The notes beneath the pieces were generated by a model. It was not told the DNA's origin. It ran no database searches and saw only the letters and a program-made list of their open reading frames with translations. Position numbers and translations under genes: made by a program. Positions 39,801 through 48,786 of a stretch of 64,000 bases of DNA are shown in pieces (the first letter of the stretch is position 1; each line of letters opens with the position of its first letter). The DNA is from a virus, in the IMG/VR virus record IMGVR_UViG_3300032229_000533, positions 1 to 64,000 of that record; one strand, 5' to 3'.

Positions 39801-41506
39801 AACCCAAGACCTGTAGACGAGTCTTCAATCTTTTTAGCCAAATCTGCGGTTATCGCCGTTTCATATTCAGATAACTTTTTATTGGCCTCGGTTTCCATCT
39901 TTGATATTAAATTTTGAAATTCATCAAATATAAACGCACCTGGTTTAACCAAATTCCCAAACAGATTTTCAAATGTAGTATTAGAAGTGTCCTTTTCTAA
40001 AGTTGGTTTAAAACTTTTTTCTAACAATAACAAAACAGCCTTAGTGTCTGCTGTTGTTGGTGATAAAATACCTGTTTGTGATGTTGTTGTTTTAACTATG
40101 TCTATTTCGGTTGGCGCAACTTGTTTAACCATAGTATTATATGTTATACTATTTTTAATTGGTGTTTTACTTAACGTACCTAAAGTTGGGTTAGGTCCCA
40201 AAACATTAGCATTAAAATCAACAGTATACGCACTTAATAAACTTTTAGCTTCTTCTTTTTTTGTGGGATTATCAATAAACTCTTGTTTGAAAATATAAAC
40301 TTCTTGATTAGTCCCTTTTAGTATTATTGGGTTTGGATTCATGTATGTATTAAACCAAGAATCTTTATTACCATAAATTTCATTATAATAATTTTTTAAA
40401 CCTTCTTTATAATTTCTAATGTTAGTTAATGGTTCAATAATAACTGGCGGGTATGCATTTTGGATTGTTTGTTCAAAGGTTTGTAATTGATTCATTAATT
40501 GAGCAACTGTCCATTCGGGAAAATCTGGACTAAGTAACCCTTTAGCCTTATACTCACTATAAACTTCAGTAATTTTTTGATAACCTTTTTCAGCAACTAA
40601 TTCACTTGTAAGATTATCTGTTGATATTGTAGATTGCCTTCCTGACGCTCGGTCAACCACACCTAATTGAGATTGAATGTTTGCGTTTCCCGCCCCTTCA
40701 GGAGATGTTGGTGATTTTGAAACACCAAAGGTTGTACTATACATATGTGGCGTAGCAAATAAACTACCCATTGAAATTTCATTTAAAATGTTGAATTTGT
40801 ATCCAACAAACTCTAACGTTATTTGGTAGTTTCCACTAAACGTGTTGAATCTAGCATTAAATGTTTTAAGATTTAATTGATATCTAATTGCTTGTCCGTA
40901 ATATCCTTTAAGAGTTAAATAAAAGGGGCAATAGGGTAAATTAAAAAATGCCGAATATGGTGAATTATTCCCTAATTGGAACAGCGCTCTTCCTTGAATA
41001 TCCTCCAATTCCATTGTTACTTGTGGTACAAAAGACGAATTAGTTTTAACTGAAATACTTGTAATACCTAATAACCCATTGTCTGTCGCAGTTTGGCCAG
41101 GATTGTTAACGGTCATTTTTGAATATGGTTTGGTACCATTTTTTGGGTCAATGATTTGTTCGGCCATTTGGTTTACACCTAAACCATTTCTTGAATTTTT
41201 ACCAGTTAATTCATCATAATAACCAGTAGTTAAATTAGTCCCCTCGGTAGGTCTTAAGAAGTTCATCTTAGCAACAGATAGAATTCTAATCCTATCTTCA
41301 GGACTACCTCCCACAGATAATTTTGTTCTTGGCACAACTTCAGCTTCAAGATTAGCATACATCACCAAATTTTCATGGTCAACCAATCTTTCACGAATAT
41401 TTCCAAATGCATCAATGGTTTTATTAGGGTCAACCACAATAATGTTATTGTAATCAAACTCTACTAAAATATTACCACTGTTATCTCCTTGTACGTTACC
41501 TGCCAT
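33860..41506 (-). CDS. Giant baseplate hub protein (gp27/gp5-like) with added domains
   Basis: 2548 residues, much larger than T4 gp27 (391) plus gp5 (575). A hub core is suggested by the N-terminal strands (~1-280) and by ~1800-1920, with CLGNALLQPTMYFNLRHVPM and NGPYFITEVDHNIT, a phrase typical of contractile-tail hub proteins. Two similar segments, VVDRASGRQ (~284) and MVDQASGRN (~1817), flank a large middle part of unknown fold. Residues ~1970-2130 (LQVLIYMICYAKTFNENKFY, then DFNNNYANV) loosely resemble a muramidase-type domain. An IPT/TIG fold follows at ~2177-2262 (PTITSFSPLTGVSGTILTIV), then two beta domains. It should form the central hub and spike base. The ATG overlaps the gp53 stop by 11 nt. 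Confidence 0.7.
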   Translation of the reverse strand: MAGNVQGDNSGNILVEFDYNNIIVVDPNKTIDAFGNIRERLVDHENLVMYANLEAEVVPRTKLSVGGSPEDRIRILSVAKMNFLRPTEGTNLTTGYYDELTGKNSRNGLGVNQMAEQIIDPKNGTKPYSKMTVNNPGQTATDNGLLGITSISVKTNSSFVPQVTMELEDIQGRALFQLGNNSPYSAFFNLPYCPFYLTLKGYYGQAIRYQLNLKTFNARFNTFSGNYQITLEFVGYKFNILNEISMGSLFATPHMYSTTFGVSKSPTSPEGAGNANIQSQLGVVDRASGRQSTISTDNLTSELVAEKGYQKITEVYSEYKAKGLLSPDFPEWTVAQLMNQLQTFEQTIQNAYPPVIIEPLTNIRNYKEGLKNYYNEIYGNKDSWFNTYMNPNPIILKGTNQEVYIFKQEFIDNPTKKEEAKSLLSAYTVDFNANVLGPNPTLGTLSKTPIKNSITYNTMVKQVAPTEIDIVKTTTSQTGILSPTTADTKAVLLLLEKSFKPTLEKDTSNTTFENLFGNLVKPGAFIFDEFQNLISKMETEANKKLSEYETAITADLAKKIEDSSTGLGFKPTVRNICAVIMASAEGFIRLLDEVHTKAWNVKYDPVRKNAILDNPSSAQGTDTEGNVKITNAAQSDNQGLVNGQIPVYPWPQFFVETPEDKKGRFQLKYIADPSVVNLTKGYLYDKWPEVEFVEEYMKGLTQKFNLPITQPPIDSQNTTNIINVNAIEYPSEGIAYVNKEEIKFFYEIWERQFLTSNYSGFIRANNNQIDQLTKLIVSAETNNIVTGLGVSSPFLTLKLKNYNITAQNYPTFLSNISNQGTGRAYQDYLRDFFVTPYIRNLTQNSFNILSLTDLGKEPQTTTNSDGLLQLTKSVTNDPLIIDTYPFTDPTWVSKNMANSVNNTKNSVYNTNRVLTVFEDRDVISNFNSVYDYSKNRPVTNFSYLNVSNPVNQITSIGLDGFYLIRKDPKYFIPTEGYVNYISPSKNISVETTTSMLNTPYFVNAIQNGVNNWRRKDPYPYTQAAYLFINSLPLASLKEKYKTNGASSDLDYIASCFKKFGAIHKMPYAWVLKMGSVWYRYKTYVNSNLDILDSAWKDFSYKTNFDPITSSDTKTYTFKFNGVNKITLQSSASNIVKLQTGFYPKVINDFNVFYNGYDLYSGYTDTEIQASIDNGVKVYNFTDSNINAQSITYPLTSSSVFSTIQTWSVILPNNVEDLSNECNPNNNTTAVKYYVVPSFGSQINQVKNECLVGNIPVCPFIDNPSIYNGSVRLLWSSPNYGYFKNTEISKPQPNSYVNKIETGTKQQSPFKLLMDGDYSKIEEIFSVFDKTILDKFEQEFLNFCKPVANIDLGPQLFVPIGVSPVDQNALFKNFQYLFRNLMEIEGKGDSVTIGEYFKTIGESQLTIFSNIIKSFLEYDVILKYGNPAEYDRRVMASYLTQGNGEYPIQDPINFAPYIKDSLPSRTNTITLALSKSRYPQAWLSLETEVGFSTIENLIYDNNGSYITDFFIDNNIEFTSDNVVLLAPIIKMYATQKLFNPNLSPTVFKNSLETYLGLTSQFQNNILNQILTKVRNNLPDQQQLPERVIKSTIDGQQSKVENYEVFKGLNDKWIAGSDYISKTLFEDFMFLDRASRNIGDTIIIDIFDLKNILSENSINMEMSVFTFISGLLIKNKFNVMPLPAYVNFYNIQDVDGTTIPQPEGKLEFADNMWGTFLDVDYRKSGPKMICFYAGQPSTHLDLPKGNSRFRDDAFELRRASDNPLIEDPAGKKDYAVSNKCVGFNVDVGIRNQNIFYSLQVGMDGGRATSESVQTQLNMVDQASGRNVATQNVSLYNLYKQRSYQCSVVCLGNALLQPTMYFNLRHVPMFNGPYFITEVDHNITQGSFQTTFKGTRQGIYDLPSIDNYLQSINQNLLSKIEAIIKTKKDDVSGKAITNIDKAKYVSQTGNSTAAAQNSCSSNLAPAYSTWGDVQTATTHGLTPVEFVRELEKKTNNPDLQVLIYMICYAKTFNENKFYDFNNNYANVTLTNDYGASGGFFSPKKYSCVNIPNLTGKDTSQPVANFDTIGKFFDFMISKLSANVSRVFGATTGLGITKYYVCYWPVAGVTEEYFDSHISEFKTLEARFNQAFKSAGEAGLNVEATTTLKNQTKLQKKKIADTYAGVTPLPNNLNTTTTVVPPCPPPTITSFSPLTGVSGTILTIVGKNLDEVTGVTINNVTTTTGITINSAFNIAIVVPRSNTTVAQTNPIVLRGTYGNGTTLSGFTYNPAQVSPTPSNPSNSNNQPQQTGPVTLDGNTTSNPNGSTSTLTVGVNPKAASTNTWTLQQNVKMIISVYDNNVVNNVKTETLNRTIETTTSSYVSSNTFTITYDNVQSMLITNPINEFKTTPVTSSQTVKIKFELTAVPTDKTKNPQNVQQSFNFTFIPTPSTTPTFPEVALSITSEGTNTNITGNGFEYFNIQKPDNSGYVTFRFNAPGFQDQDYADRYFIDSTGERAAVEGRGGASTNYTFVYNIKGKGEFRLVVKYRPYGFKSPVGGQVLVQTVTGPPFTL

Positions 41507-41819
41507 AATAATAGAAATAATTATCTAATGACGCTTTATAGTCTTGTAATGAAGGTAGTAGAGGATAAGGAATAATCAATACCGCACCATCATATATATA
41601 ATTTTCCAACCCACCAAACTCAGGATTTGCCTGTAAAATTAACCACCCAAAATACGGAGAGTTATAAAATTCTTGGGAAACAATGTCTAACCTACTTCTA
41701 CCAACTTTATATATGTAAGTCTTATCTGTTGTCTTTTGTGGTATGTTAACAAAAGGGACAACGGTTTGTTCTCCATTAATTAAAAATTCATTATATCTGT
41801 TCGAATATTGATACGCCAT
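41496..41819 (-). CDS. 53: Baseplate wedge protein gp53
   Basis: 107 residues with a LysM-like pattern: YKVGRSRLDIVSQEFYNSPY and FGWLILQANPEFGG, then a C-terminal helix. This matches gp53-family wedge proteins, which staple wedges to the hub in T4 (gp53 is 196 residues there). Shorter than T4 but covering the conserved core. The ATG overlaps the upstream stop by one base (TAATG) and its end overlaps the hub gene, so the three are co-translated. Confidence 0.8.
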   Translation of the reverse strand: MAYQYSNRYNEFLINGEQTVVPFVNIPQKTTDKTYIYKVGRSRLDIVSQEFYNSPYFGWLILQANPEFGGLENYIYDGAVLIIPYPLLPSLQDYKASLDNYFYYYGR

Positions 41820-44800
41820 TAGTTAAGTTTCGCTTTAGATATAAATACGTTTGCAGGATTTTCATCATTCCACGTTTTATTATTTGTGTTTTGGTTTTCA
41901 ATCCAACCTAAACCTTTTATTAATTTTTGTTGAGCATCCGTGTTTGCGTCAACAGTAGTATAAGTAAACGTTCTTTTCTTTTTAAGATTAAATGGAGTAT
42001 ATTTTAGGAAGTCTTTTAATCTATCCTTTTCCATAGAATCAATAAACGCTTTAGTAATATCATTTTCCTCAACAAATACAGGTTTAGCTGTCTTATCCCA
42101 ATAAGCATCAAAAGCGGTACTGATATCACCTGAACTTTTACTTGTTAATGCAGTATTATTAAGTATATTACCAATTAATGCATTTTTAAATGTTTCATAT
42201 TTTTTACTATCGGTAACATCATTAGAAACAATCATATAAACTCTTCTAAAAATATAACCATTAGTATTACTATCAAATAATGAATTAGTACTAAATGGTG
42301 TGAAAACTTGTTCTGTCGGAAACTTGTAATTTGGTGGGAAAACTAAAGTACCTTTATAAGATTTACTGTTGTATGTAAAAGTATTTGAACTCCATATAAT
42401 ATCGTTAAATTCAGTGATACCACTTTTTATTTTTTTAACATCATTAATAAGCTCAGTCATAGTATTTGTAACACCTTGTGAACTTGGGTCCACCTCTGTT
42501 GTCCCTGATATTATATATGAAATAACTTTTCCGTCTTTTATTTGATATCCATCGGTACCTGTATTTGAATATGCGGGCACATTATATGATATTGTATTTA
42601 CCCTTCCAATGTAACCTATATAACTTTGTTGAACTGATACCATGCTATTTGTTATGTTAGTAACAGCACTTTGGAATGAACTTCTTTTGTTTTTAACAAA
42701 ATTTGAATAATTTTCTTGTACTTGGTTAACAAGACGATTTGAAAAATTGTTAGATTTCTTAAGTTCACTAATAAATCCTTCGTCCCCATTCTTAATGTCT
42801 TTTTCTAACTTAGCAAAAATATCATCGGTTCTTTTTTCTAAATTGTAAGGTTTACCAAATAAAATTGTCTCACTGTCTTTAGTTAATGTAAATTTACCAT
42901 CTTGATAAGTTCTTTCCATCATCCATTGTTGACGAACAGCATTATTATATTGGTTTACAGTTTCCTTATTTTTATTAACAACATTAGTAAAATAGGTTTG
43001 AGTTTCTCCAACCACTTTATCCATAAACTCACTATAATTAATAGTCCCTGTTTGACCACTACTATTAACAACATTACTAGTTACTGTTCCAATTGGTTTG
43101 TCATTACTTTGACCGTTATTAGGAGCTGTCTGATTTATAGTTGGGGGAGCAACGTTCCTTGGAGCTAATTTTAAGAATTGAGCATCAATAACTTTATAAC
43201 TTAAATCGGTAGCATCGGCTCTGTCGTCATATATTTCAGTATTTGCGTAGTAATTGAATGTTAAAGCATTTTGTAATTTATCTACAGATTCTTTTAATCC
43301 GCTACCACCAACAAAATTAAACCCTAATGTAATATTTGCAATCATAGGTTGAACCCCGATACCCTCAGGATTTATATCTAAATTTTCATATTGAATAGAT
43401 AAATTATTCGGAATAATCTTTGTATTGTAAAAATCTCCAACTCTTAAAACTAACACAGGTGGAGCACCAAAAGATGTGTTTGTTGCATCGTTATATACGG
43501 GTGTTGGTGCACCGTCAATAGTTTTAATTGTTGGTATTGTATCGCCAGGTCTCATACACTGTTGTAAAAACGTTAGTCTTGAATTAAGACCTTCTGGTGT
43601 AATTGAGTGGAATGCTGGTTGAAAGAATTTTAATTTGTCTCTAAGGTTATCGTAAACCATAGGGGTTTCCTCTTTAATTGTTTCAAAATAATCACACTCT
43701 GACAATAAAGAACGTAAAATTCTTTTACTTATATTATCTCTATCAACTATTTTTTGTTCAATTACAGGCACTGTTTCTGTTTTTGTAACAACATTTCCTG
43801 TTATAACAGTAGTATCTTTTGGTGTTGCTACTGCTTTAGGTGCCTTTAATGTTGATTGGATATTAGAAATATATGCCCTTCTACACGCCATTGCGTTTGT
43901 TGTGTAGATTTCTTTATTTAACGCTTGACTGTTACCATCGTTATCTCCACAAGAAACACTACTCCCTGGTACAAAAGTTTTAGTTTTTTCGTCAAATTTC
44001 ATTACTTGAGCATTCTCACCACGGCCTTCACCAATTTTAACAATTAAATTTGTTCCAACATATGGTTTCATTCTAGTATCACCTGTAATGAATATTGCCG
44101 CGGAATTAATTCTTTTGGCCGATAAAATATTATTGTAAGCTTGTTTAGCTGCGGGTGAAGTACTACTATCAATTGTAATTGTTACCGTACCTTCTATATT
44201 ACCTTCAGCGTTTTTACTATTTATAAATTCTTTTTCTAACGCAGTAATTAAAGTATCAAGTTTTTGTTTATTAGATATAACAACACTATCAAAAAACGAA
44301 CTTGTTTGACCTGAAGTTGTTGGAGATAATTTTTGATAATTTTCTTTTTTTGAGATATAAGTATCATACAACGGAGTAAACGGTTGGTTAAACTCTAACG
44401 GTCTATCGTTATCAAAATAAAATCCAACATTTTCAAATGTCTTAAGTGTTGATTCAGGTGCTCCACCAGTTCCCGTATCACTAGATAGGTCAGGAGTTGT
44501 TTGGATTGTACTAATTGTATACTCTAATTGTTCTTTAGTTAATTCTTTTGATGAAATCGCCTGTTGTATTTCAAATAAATCATTAGGGGATATTTTATAA
44601 TATTTTTTTGCAAGTTCATATAAATCATACTTTCTACATCCCGCAAAAAATGATTCCAAAATACTATCAACTCTAACTTTATTTGTTTCATTTGCCAACA
44701 CTTTATTAACAATAACATTTAAAACAGACGGATGGTCAACAACTATTTTCCAAGTTAAACTACCACCTCTATTGGTATTTTTATAAGTGTATATTGGTTC

Positions 44801-46843
44801 TGGTCTACCTATAAATTCATTAGCATTCCAATTGGCTGTAACGGTTTCACTAAAAGTTAAACCATAAGGCGGGAACCACATAACCCTACCTCCGTTTGGT
44901 CCTCGTTCACAAACAGGTAAATCCGCAACGGCAAATCCTGGTGTGTTTGAAGTCGCCCACGCTAAATTTTCAAGTGAGAACATATATTTTTTAGCATATG
45001 CATTATTATAAGTTCCAATTAAATTGGTTGAGTCCTGTCCACCCTCTTGTTTGTTTGGTGCGATGTTAAGATTATATGTCTTGTCTAATACTGAATACGA
45101 AAATCTTCTACCTTCGGTTACAATACCATCAGTTTTTTGAAGGTCATTATATTGAAGATATGGTATATCTTTAGCAAATACTCTACAATACTCGGTTCCA
45201 ACTTCTTGTCCAATTGAACCAGTATATCTAATAACCCTTGAACCTTTAGTTAATTCTTTATAACCATCATGAAACACTTTACTAACTTGGTCAATCGCAT
45301 TACCAACGTGTTGTAATCTTTTACCCCCTTGTGGTTGACTATCAATAATTCTTTGAGTGTCATCAAGGATTGAACCTTGTTTAAATTTTCTTTCGGTTGA
45401 CTCGGTTGAATTGTATGATGAAGGTTTAAAGTCTTCGTCTTGGTTTAATATAACCCCACCAACACCTACTTTTTTACCCGCATTTCCTTTGTATTTTGGA
45501 GACACCCAAGTGAATCCACCTTCAACACCACCACCATTACTATATGTTGGACCATTAGCACCTAATCGAACATCCTTACTTGGACCTTCATATAATTGAG
45601 CCAATTCTTGTGGACCAAAAACAGGTGATTGCTGTTCATTACCAAAAGCATCTACGGGTAACGCTCTACTTGGTGAGAATACTCTTGATGGGTCTGATGT
45701 TGTTGAACCAATATAAAAGTTAGCGTTGTTTGTTTCGGTACCTACAATAGCCCCGCCCAATCTGTCAAGTAATGTTCTGTCGTAATTTGGTTTGTACCTA
45801 TTGTAGTTAATGTTTTTCCACAATATAGATTTTTGACCCGCACCTGTATTATTATAGAATATTTGTGAGCCAGTCTTACCAGCCCCTAATAAATTACTAA
45901 CAAAGTTACCTACGGCAGCAAGTGGATTCCCCAACAAAGCCTGTCCGATTGTTGTTGGCTGACCTGGATTAATATTTGGGTCAAAGTATGAGCCAGGTAT
46001 TAATGAAAACGGTAAAAGACTACCACCTAATCTAAGCCCAAAATCCGCAGCCGCACTTATAGGGTTAGCAGGGACTGTAATCTGATAATTAGGTTCAATT
46101 AACGGAACTCTACCTGTTAAAATATTAACAAGATTGGTACTACTATTAACATTTAAAAAGTTAGCACGACCAACCGTTTCTCTAATAATCGCTCTACCAA
46201 TTCTTTCTTCAAATTCTCTTTTAAGTGTTTTTGCACCTAAACGAGCAATAAATGAATCTTGACTTAATAGTCCATTACTACCTGTTGGGTCAGGGCTTAA
46301 TAAAATTGATAGTGGACGATATGAAGAAGGATTAAAAGTTGTTGGATACGGTTGATTATTATATAACTGTCTTACACCACCAGGAAGTGTGCTTGATATT
46401 GTGTCTGGCGTTGTAATATAAACACCAGCATCATATTGTTCTAAACCTCCATTACCAAACGCATTAACGGCCAAATACGGTACAGTAATACCGTTAAAAC
46501 CTGTTTGTGCCGCAATCTTAGCTTGGTCAATAATATGAGCGTCTTGTTGACCAGGACCATATTCACCTTTATTTGATACAGTATTTAAGTTTCCACTGAT
46601 ATCAGGTACTAGTTTGTAACCTCCGTCATTACCCCACTTATTAAGTGGATATTGTTTATCCGCAAAAAAAGTTGTATCAATAAGACCGTCAGGACTATCA
46701 ATTACAGATAAGTCTGATTGAATTATTTCGTAAGTTGTTGGGGGCGTAACTTTAGTAGGGGACTTAGCATAAGGTACTAAATTCCTTGTTATAAGTTTTT
46801 TTCTAAACCCTTCTGTGCTTATATAATCTAATGGACTACCCAT
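41819..46843 (-). CDS. Baseplate tube-initiator-like protein (gp48/gp54 position)
   Basis: 1674 residues. Around residues 621-705 it carries VMWFPPYGLTFSETVTANW followed by IGRPEPIYTYKNTNRGGSLT, a pattern seen in tail-tube initiator or LysM-adaptor proteins of contractile systems. A related beta region at ~1110-1240 has MRPGDTIPTI and VLRVGDFYNTKIIPN. The rest is Asn/Thr-rich with coiled segments near ~1340-1420. Position between tape measure and gp53 fits a protein joining hub, tube and wedge, like gp48/gp54 of T4, though it is about five times larger. Domain identity is inferred from short phrases. Confidence 0.6.
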   Translation of the reverse strand: MGSPLDYISTEGFRKKLITRNLVPYAKSPTKVTPPTTYEIIQSDLSVIDSPDGLIDTTFFADKQYPLNKWGNDGGYKLVPDISGNLNTVSNKGEYGPGQQDAHIIDQAKIAAQTGFNGITVPYLAVNAFGNGGLEQYDAGVYITTPDTISSTLPGGVRQLYNNQPYPTTFNPSSYRPLSILLSPDPTGSNGLLSQDSFIARLGAKTLKREFEERIGRAIIRETVGRANFLNVNSSTNLVNILTGRVPLIEPNYQITVPANPISAAADFGLRLGGSLLPFSLIPGSYFDPNINPGQPTTIGQALLGNPLAAVGNFVSNLLGAGKTGSQIFYNNTGAGQKSILWKNINYNRYKPNYDRTLLDRLGGAIVGTETNNANFYIGSTTSDPSRVFSPSRALPVDAFGNEQQSPVFGPQELAQLYEGPSKDVRLGANGPTYSNGGGVEGGFTWVSPKYKGNAGKKVGVGGVILNQDEDFKPSSYNSTESTERKFKQGSILDDTQRIIDSQPQGGKRLQHVGNAIDQVSKVFHDGYKELTKGSRVIRYTGSIGQEVGTEYCRVFAKDIPYLQYNDLQKTDGIVTEGRRFSYSVLDKTYNLNIAPNKQEGGQDSTNLIGTYNNAYAKKYMFSLENLAWATSNTPGFAVADLPVCERGPNGGRVMWFPPYGLTFSETVTANWNANEFIGRPEPIYTYKNTNRGGSLTWKIVVDHPSVLNVIVNKVLANETNKVRVDSILESFFAGCRKYDLYELAKKYYKISPNDLFEIQQAISSKELTKEQLEYTISTIQTTPDLSSDTGTGGAPESTLKTFENVGFYFDNDRPLEFNQPFTPLYDTYISKKENYQKLSPTTSGQTSSFFDSVVISNKQKLDTLITALEKEFINSKNAEGNIEGTVTITIDSSTSPAAKQAYNNILSAKRINSAAIFITGDTRMKPYVGTNLIVKIGEGRGENAQVMKFDEKTKTFVPGSSVSCGDNDGNSQALNKEIYTTNAMACRRAYISNIQSTLKAPKAVATPKDTTVITGNVVTKTETVPVIEQKIVDRDNISKRILRSLLSECDYFETIKEETPMVYDNLRDKLKFFQPAFHSITPEGLNSRLTFLQQCMRPGDTIPTIKTIDGAPTPVYNDATNTSFGAPPVLVLRVGDFYNTKIIPNNLSIQYENLDINPEGIGVQPMIANITLGFNFVGGSGLKESVDKLQNALTFNYYANTEIYDDRADATDLSYKVIDAQFLKLAPRNVAPPTINQTAPNNGQSNDKPIGTVTSNVVNSSGQTGTINYSEFMDKVVGETQTYFTNVVNKNKETVNQYNNAVRQQWMMERTYQDGKFTLTKDSETILFGKPYNLEKRTDDIFAKLEKDIKNGDEGFISELKKSNNFSNRLVNQVQENYSNFVKNKRSSFQSAVTNITNSMVSVQQSYIGYIGRVNTISYNVPAYSNTGTDGYQIKDGKVISYIISGTTEVDPSSQGVTNTMTELINDVKKIKSGITEFNDIIWSSNTFTYNSKSYKGTLVFPPNYKFPTEQVFTPFSTNSLFDSNTNGYIFRRVYMIVSNDVTDSKKYETFKNALIGNILNNTALTSKSSGDISTAFDAYWDKTAKPVFVEENDITKAFIDSMEKDRLKDFLKYTPFNLKKKRTFTYTTVDANTDAQQKLIKGLGWIENQNTNNKTWNDENPANVFISKAKLN

Positions 46844-46857
46844 TTATACTTTTATTA

Positions 46858-46865
46858 ATAAATAG
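46858..46865 (-). promoter_or_regulatory. Candidate late promoter motif (CTATTTAT) before 1674-residue gene
   Basis: The coding strand has CTATTTATTAATA 14 nt before the ATG, in the 48-nt gap after the tape measure gene. Confidence 0.4.
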
Positions 46866-46891
46866 GTTGATGGTGTTTTTTTGTTAGACAT

Positions 46892-48730
46892 TTATCTTCT
46901 TTCTAACTCTTTTGCTTTTTGATTATAGTATTCGTAAATTTTTCTTTTGAATTCATCTGATTCAAAAAATGTTTTAAATTGTTGTTCACTTACACCCGCA
47001 GGTGCGTCAACTTTAATTGTAATAGTACCACCAAAATCGACTTGCGAATTAACATTAGTTGTTTTAGTTTTTGTTTCTTTTGGTGTTGGAGTACTACCTC
47101 TACCAAAAACAGAACTTCTAGACAACGGTTCTGATTTTTGAGTACCTGAAATTGCAGATGTTTTACTTGTGGTTTCTGGAGTTCTTCCAACACCTGTTAA
47201 TATTTCTGATGTGTATTTTTTAAATTCTTTTTCAATTGCACTACTACCAGTAATTTTTTTATTACTTTCTTCTAAAATATCTTTTAAAGCCTCCATACCT
47301 TTTTCTCCATACGAATTTGCTTTACTTTTAATCTCGTCTTGAATTTTTTCTATTTTAGTTGCAAAGTCCGCGCTACTAATCTTACCAGTGTCTTTTTGAG
47401 TAAAAAGTTCCGCCATTTTACCCACAGCACTGTTAACACTTTTTGTTATTTCAGCACTTTCAGGTACGTTTTTATCAACAGCACCAGTAACCGCTCTGGT
47501 TATTCTATCAGCACCTAATATGTTACCTCTAACTACCGTAGAACCAGCAATACCAAAAGCCCCCTTAGCAAGATTAGAATCAAGAGATGCTTGTATATTT
47601 TTCAAAACATCTAATTGACTTATTTGTATTTCTTCTAAAGTTTTTGGGGCTTCTTCTTGTTGTTTCCTTAATTTTTCCATCTCTTCTTGGGTAATATCAC
47701 CTAATCTTTTTTGTTCAACATTACCTTTATCATCTTTAATTTGTACGACATACTCACCATCTTTCATTGTTGCCATATTAGCCAAAAACTGCTTATCTTC
47801 TTCGTTTTTAAAATTTAAAGATGGGCTAATAGCTGAGAGTCTTTTATCTAAATCGGCGGCCGCTAATGCGGTTTTTGCAAGGTCTTTTGAACTAATACCT
47901 GTCACTTGTTGCATTTCTTTTAACATTAAGATACCTTGTGGGTTTATCTTAAATGATTTTGTTTTTTCGTCAAATTCAGTATATTGTTTAGTTGCCTTTA
48001 TTATACTATCTTGTAAAGCACCTGGGTCATTAATTGAATCGTTCATTAACGCAAATGGGTCAACCAAGTTACCAATATTAACACCTAATCTTTGAAAACC
48101 CGCTGCCGCCTCAATAGCCTTTTCGGGACTCATTACATCATCCGCAAATCTGGCTGTATTTTGCATGTCAAACCTCAACATAGATGCTTGAGCAGCCATT
48201 TTGGTTAATCCAACTACCCCCTCACTGAAGTTGAATCTATTCATCAACTCCATGTTATCCGCAACATCTTTTACAACTGTTTTTGCATTAAGACCGACAC
48301 TTTGAACATATTCTATTGAATTTTCTAAATTTGGTCCAATTTGAGAAGTTTCATATCCAACGCTAGCAAACGCCTCAACTAAACTGCTCGCCTCCTTTCC
48401 AAGAATGGTTGACGCAGCATATAACTTACTAACTTGTTCTTCTGTTGCAATAACATTTCTTCTAGACCCCTCGGCAATTCCAATCATTGTTCGACTAACA
48501 TCAGAAATGTCACCACCTAAACGAATTACACCAGCAGCGGCTCTTGAAACCGCGTCATTCATTTCATCTAGTCTAGTTCTACCTTGTAGGAAAGCATTGT
48601 TTAACTTGTCCGCTTCATCGTACATGTTACCAATTGCATCTAATATTTGTTCAATAGGTGCTCCTAACTTTTCAAAACTTTTTTGAAGGTCTTCAATTTT
48701 TCCTTTATCGTCTGGATTATTACTCGCCAT
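46892..48730 (-). CDS. 29: Tail tape measure protein (gp29-like)
   Basis: 612 residues (T4 gp29 is 590). Mostly alpha-helical: ILDAIGNMYDEADKLNNAF, then VSRAAAGVIRLGGDISDVSR and a helical body with Ala-rich segments (~110-430), and a Ser/Thr/Pro-rich region before a beta C-terminus (~555-600; TITIKVDAPAGVSEQQ). The tape measure sets tail length and passes through the tube. It follows gp26-like and the overlapping small frame, as expected for a tape measure after its assembly chaperones. The 5' gap of 44 nt to the small frame holds a terminator-like hairpin and a TATTTATA motif, so it may be made from its own promoter. Confidence 0.85.
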   Translation of the reverse strand: MASNNPDDKGKIEDLQKSFEKLGAPIEQILDAIGNMYDEADKLNNAFLQGRTRLDEMNDAVSRAAAGVIRLGGDISDVSRTMIGIAEGSRRNVIATEEQVSKLYAASTILGKEASSLVEAFASVGYETSQIGPNLENSIEYVQSVGLNAKTVVKDVADNMELMNRFNFSEGVVGLTKMAAQASMLRFDMQNTARFADDVMSPEKAIEAAAGFQRLGVNIGNLVDPFALMNDSINDPGALQDSIIKATKQYTEFDEKTKSFKINPQGILMLKEMQQVTGISSKDLAKTALAAADLDKRLSAISPSLNFKNEEDKQFLANMATMKDGEYVVQIKDDKGNVEQKRLGDITQEEMEKLRKQQEEAPKTLEEIQISQLDVLKNIQASLDSNLAKGAFGIAGSTVVRGNILGADRITRAVTGAVDKNVPESAEITKSVNSAVGKMAELFTQKDTGKISSADFATKIEKIQDEIKSKANSYGEKGMEALKDILEESNKKITGSSAIEKEFKKYTSEILTGVGRTPETTSKTSAISGTQKSEPLSRSSVFGRGSTPTPKETKTKTTNVNSQVDFGGTITIKVDAPAGVSEQQFKTFFESDEFKRKIYEYYNQKAKELERR

Positions 48731-48750
48731 AATTTACAATTAGTTTTATA

Positions 48751-48759
48751 TATAAATAG
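48751..48759 (-). promoter_or_regulatory. Candidate late promoter motif before tape measure gene
   Basis: The coding strand has CTATTTATATATA about 20 nt before the ATG, directly after the hairpin at 48760-48786. Confidence 0.5.
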
Positions 48760-48786
48760 AAGAAGGACTAAAATTTAGTCCTTCTT
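48760..48786 (-). terminator. Hairpin terminator-like element at end of small frame
   Basis: A perfect 11-bp stem (48760-48770 with 48776-48786) with a 5-nt loop includes the stop codon of the 59-residue frame. The 3' arm is T-rich but a clean T-run is lacking. It could lower read-through into the tape measure gene. Confidence 0.55.
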
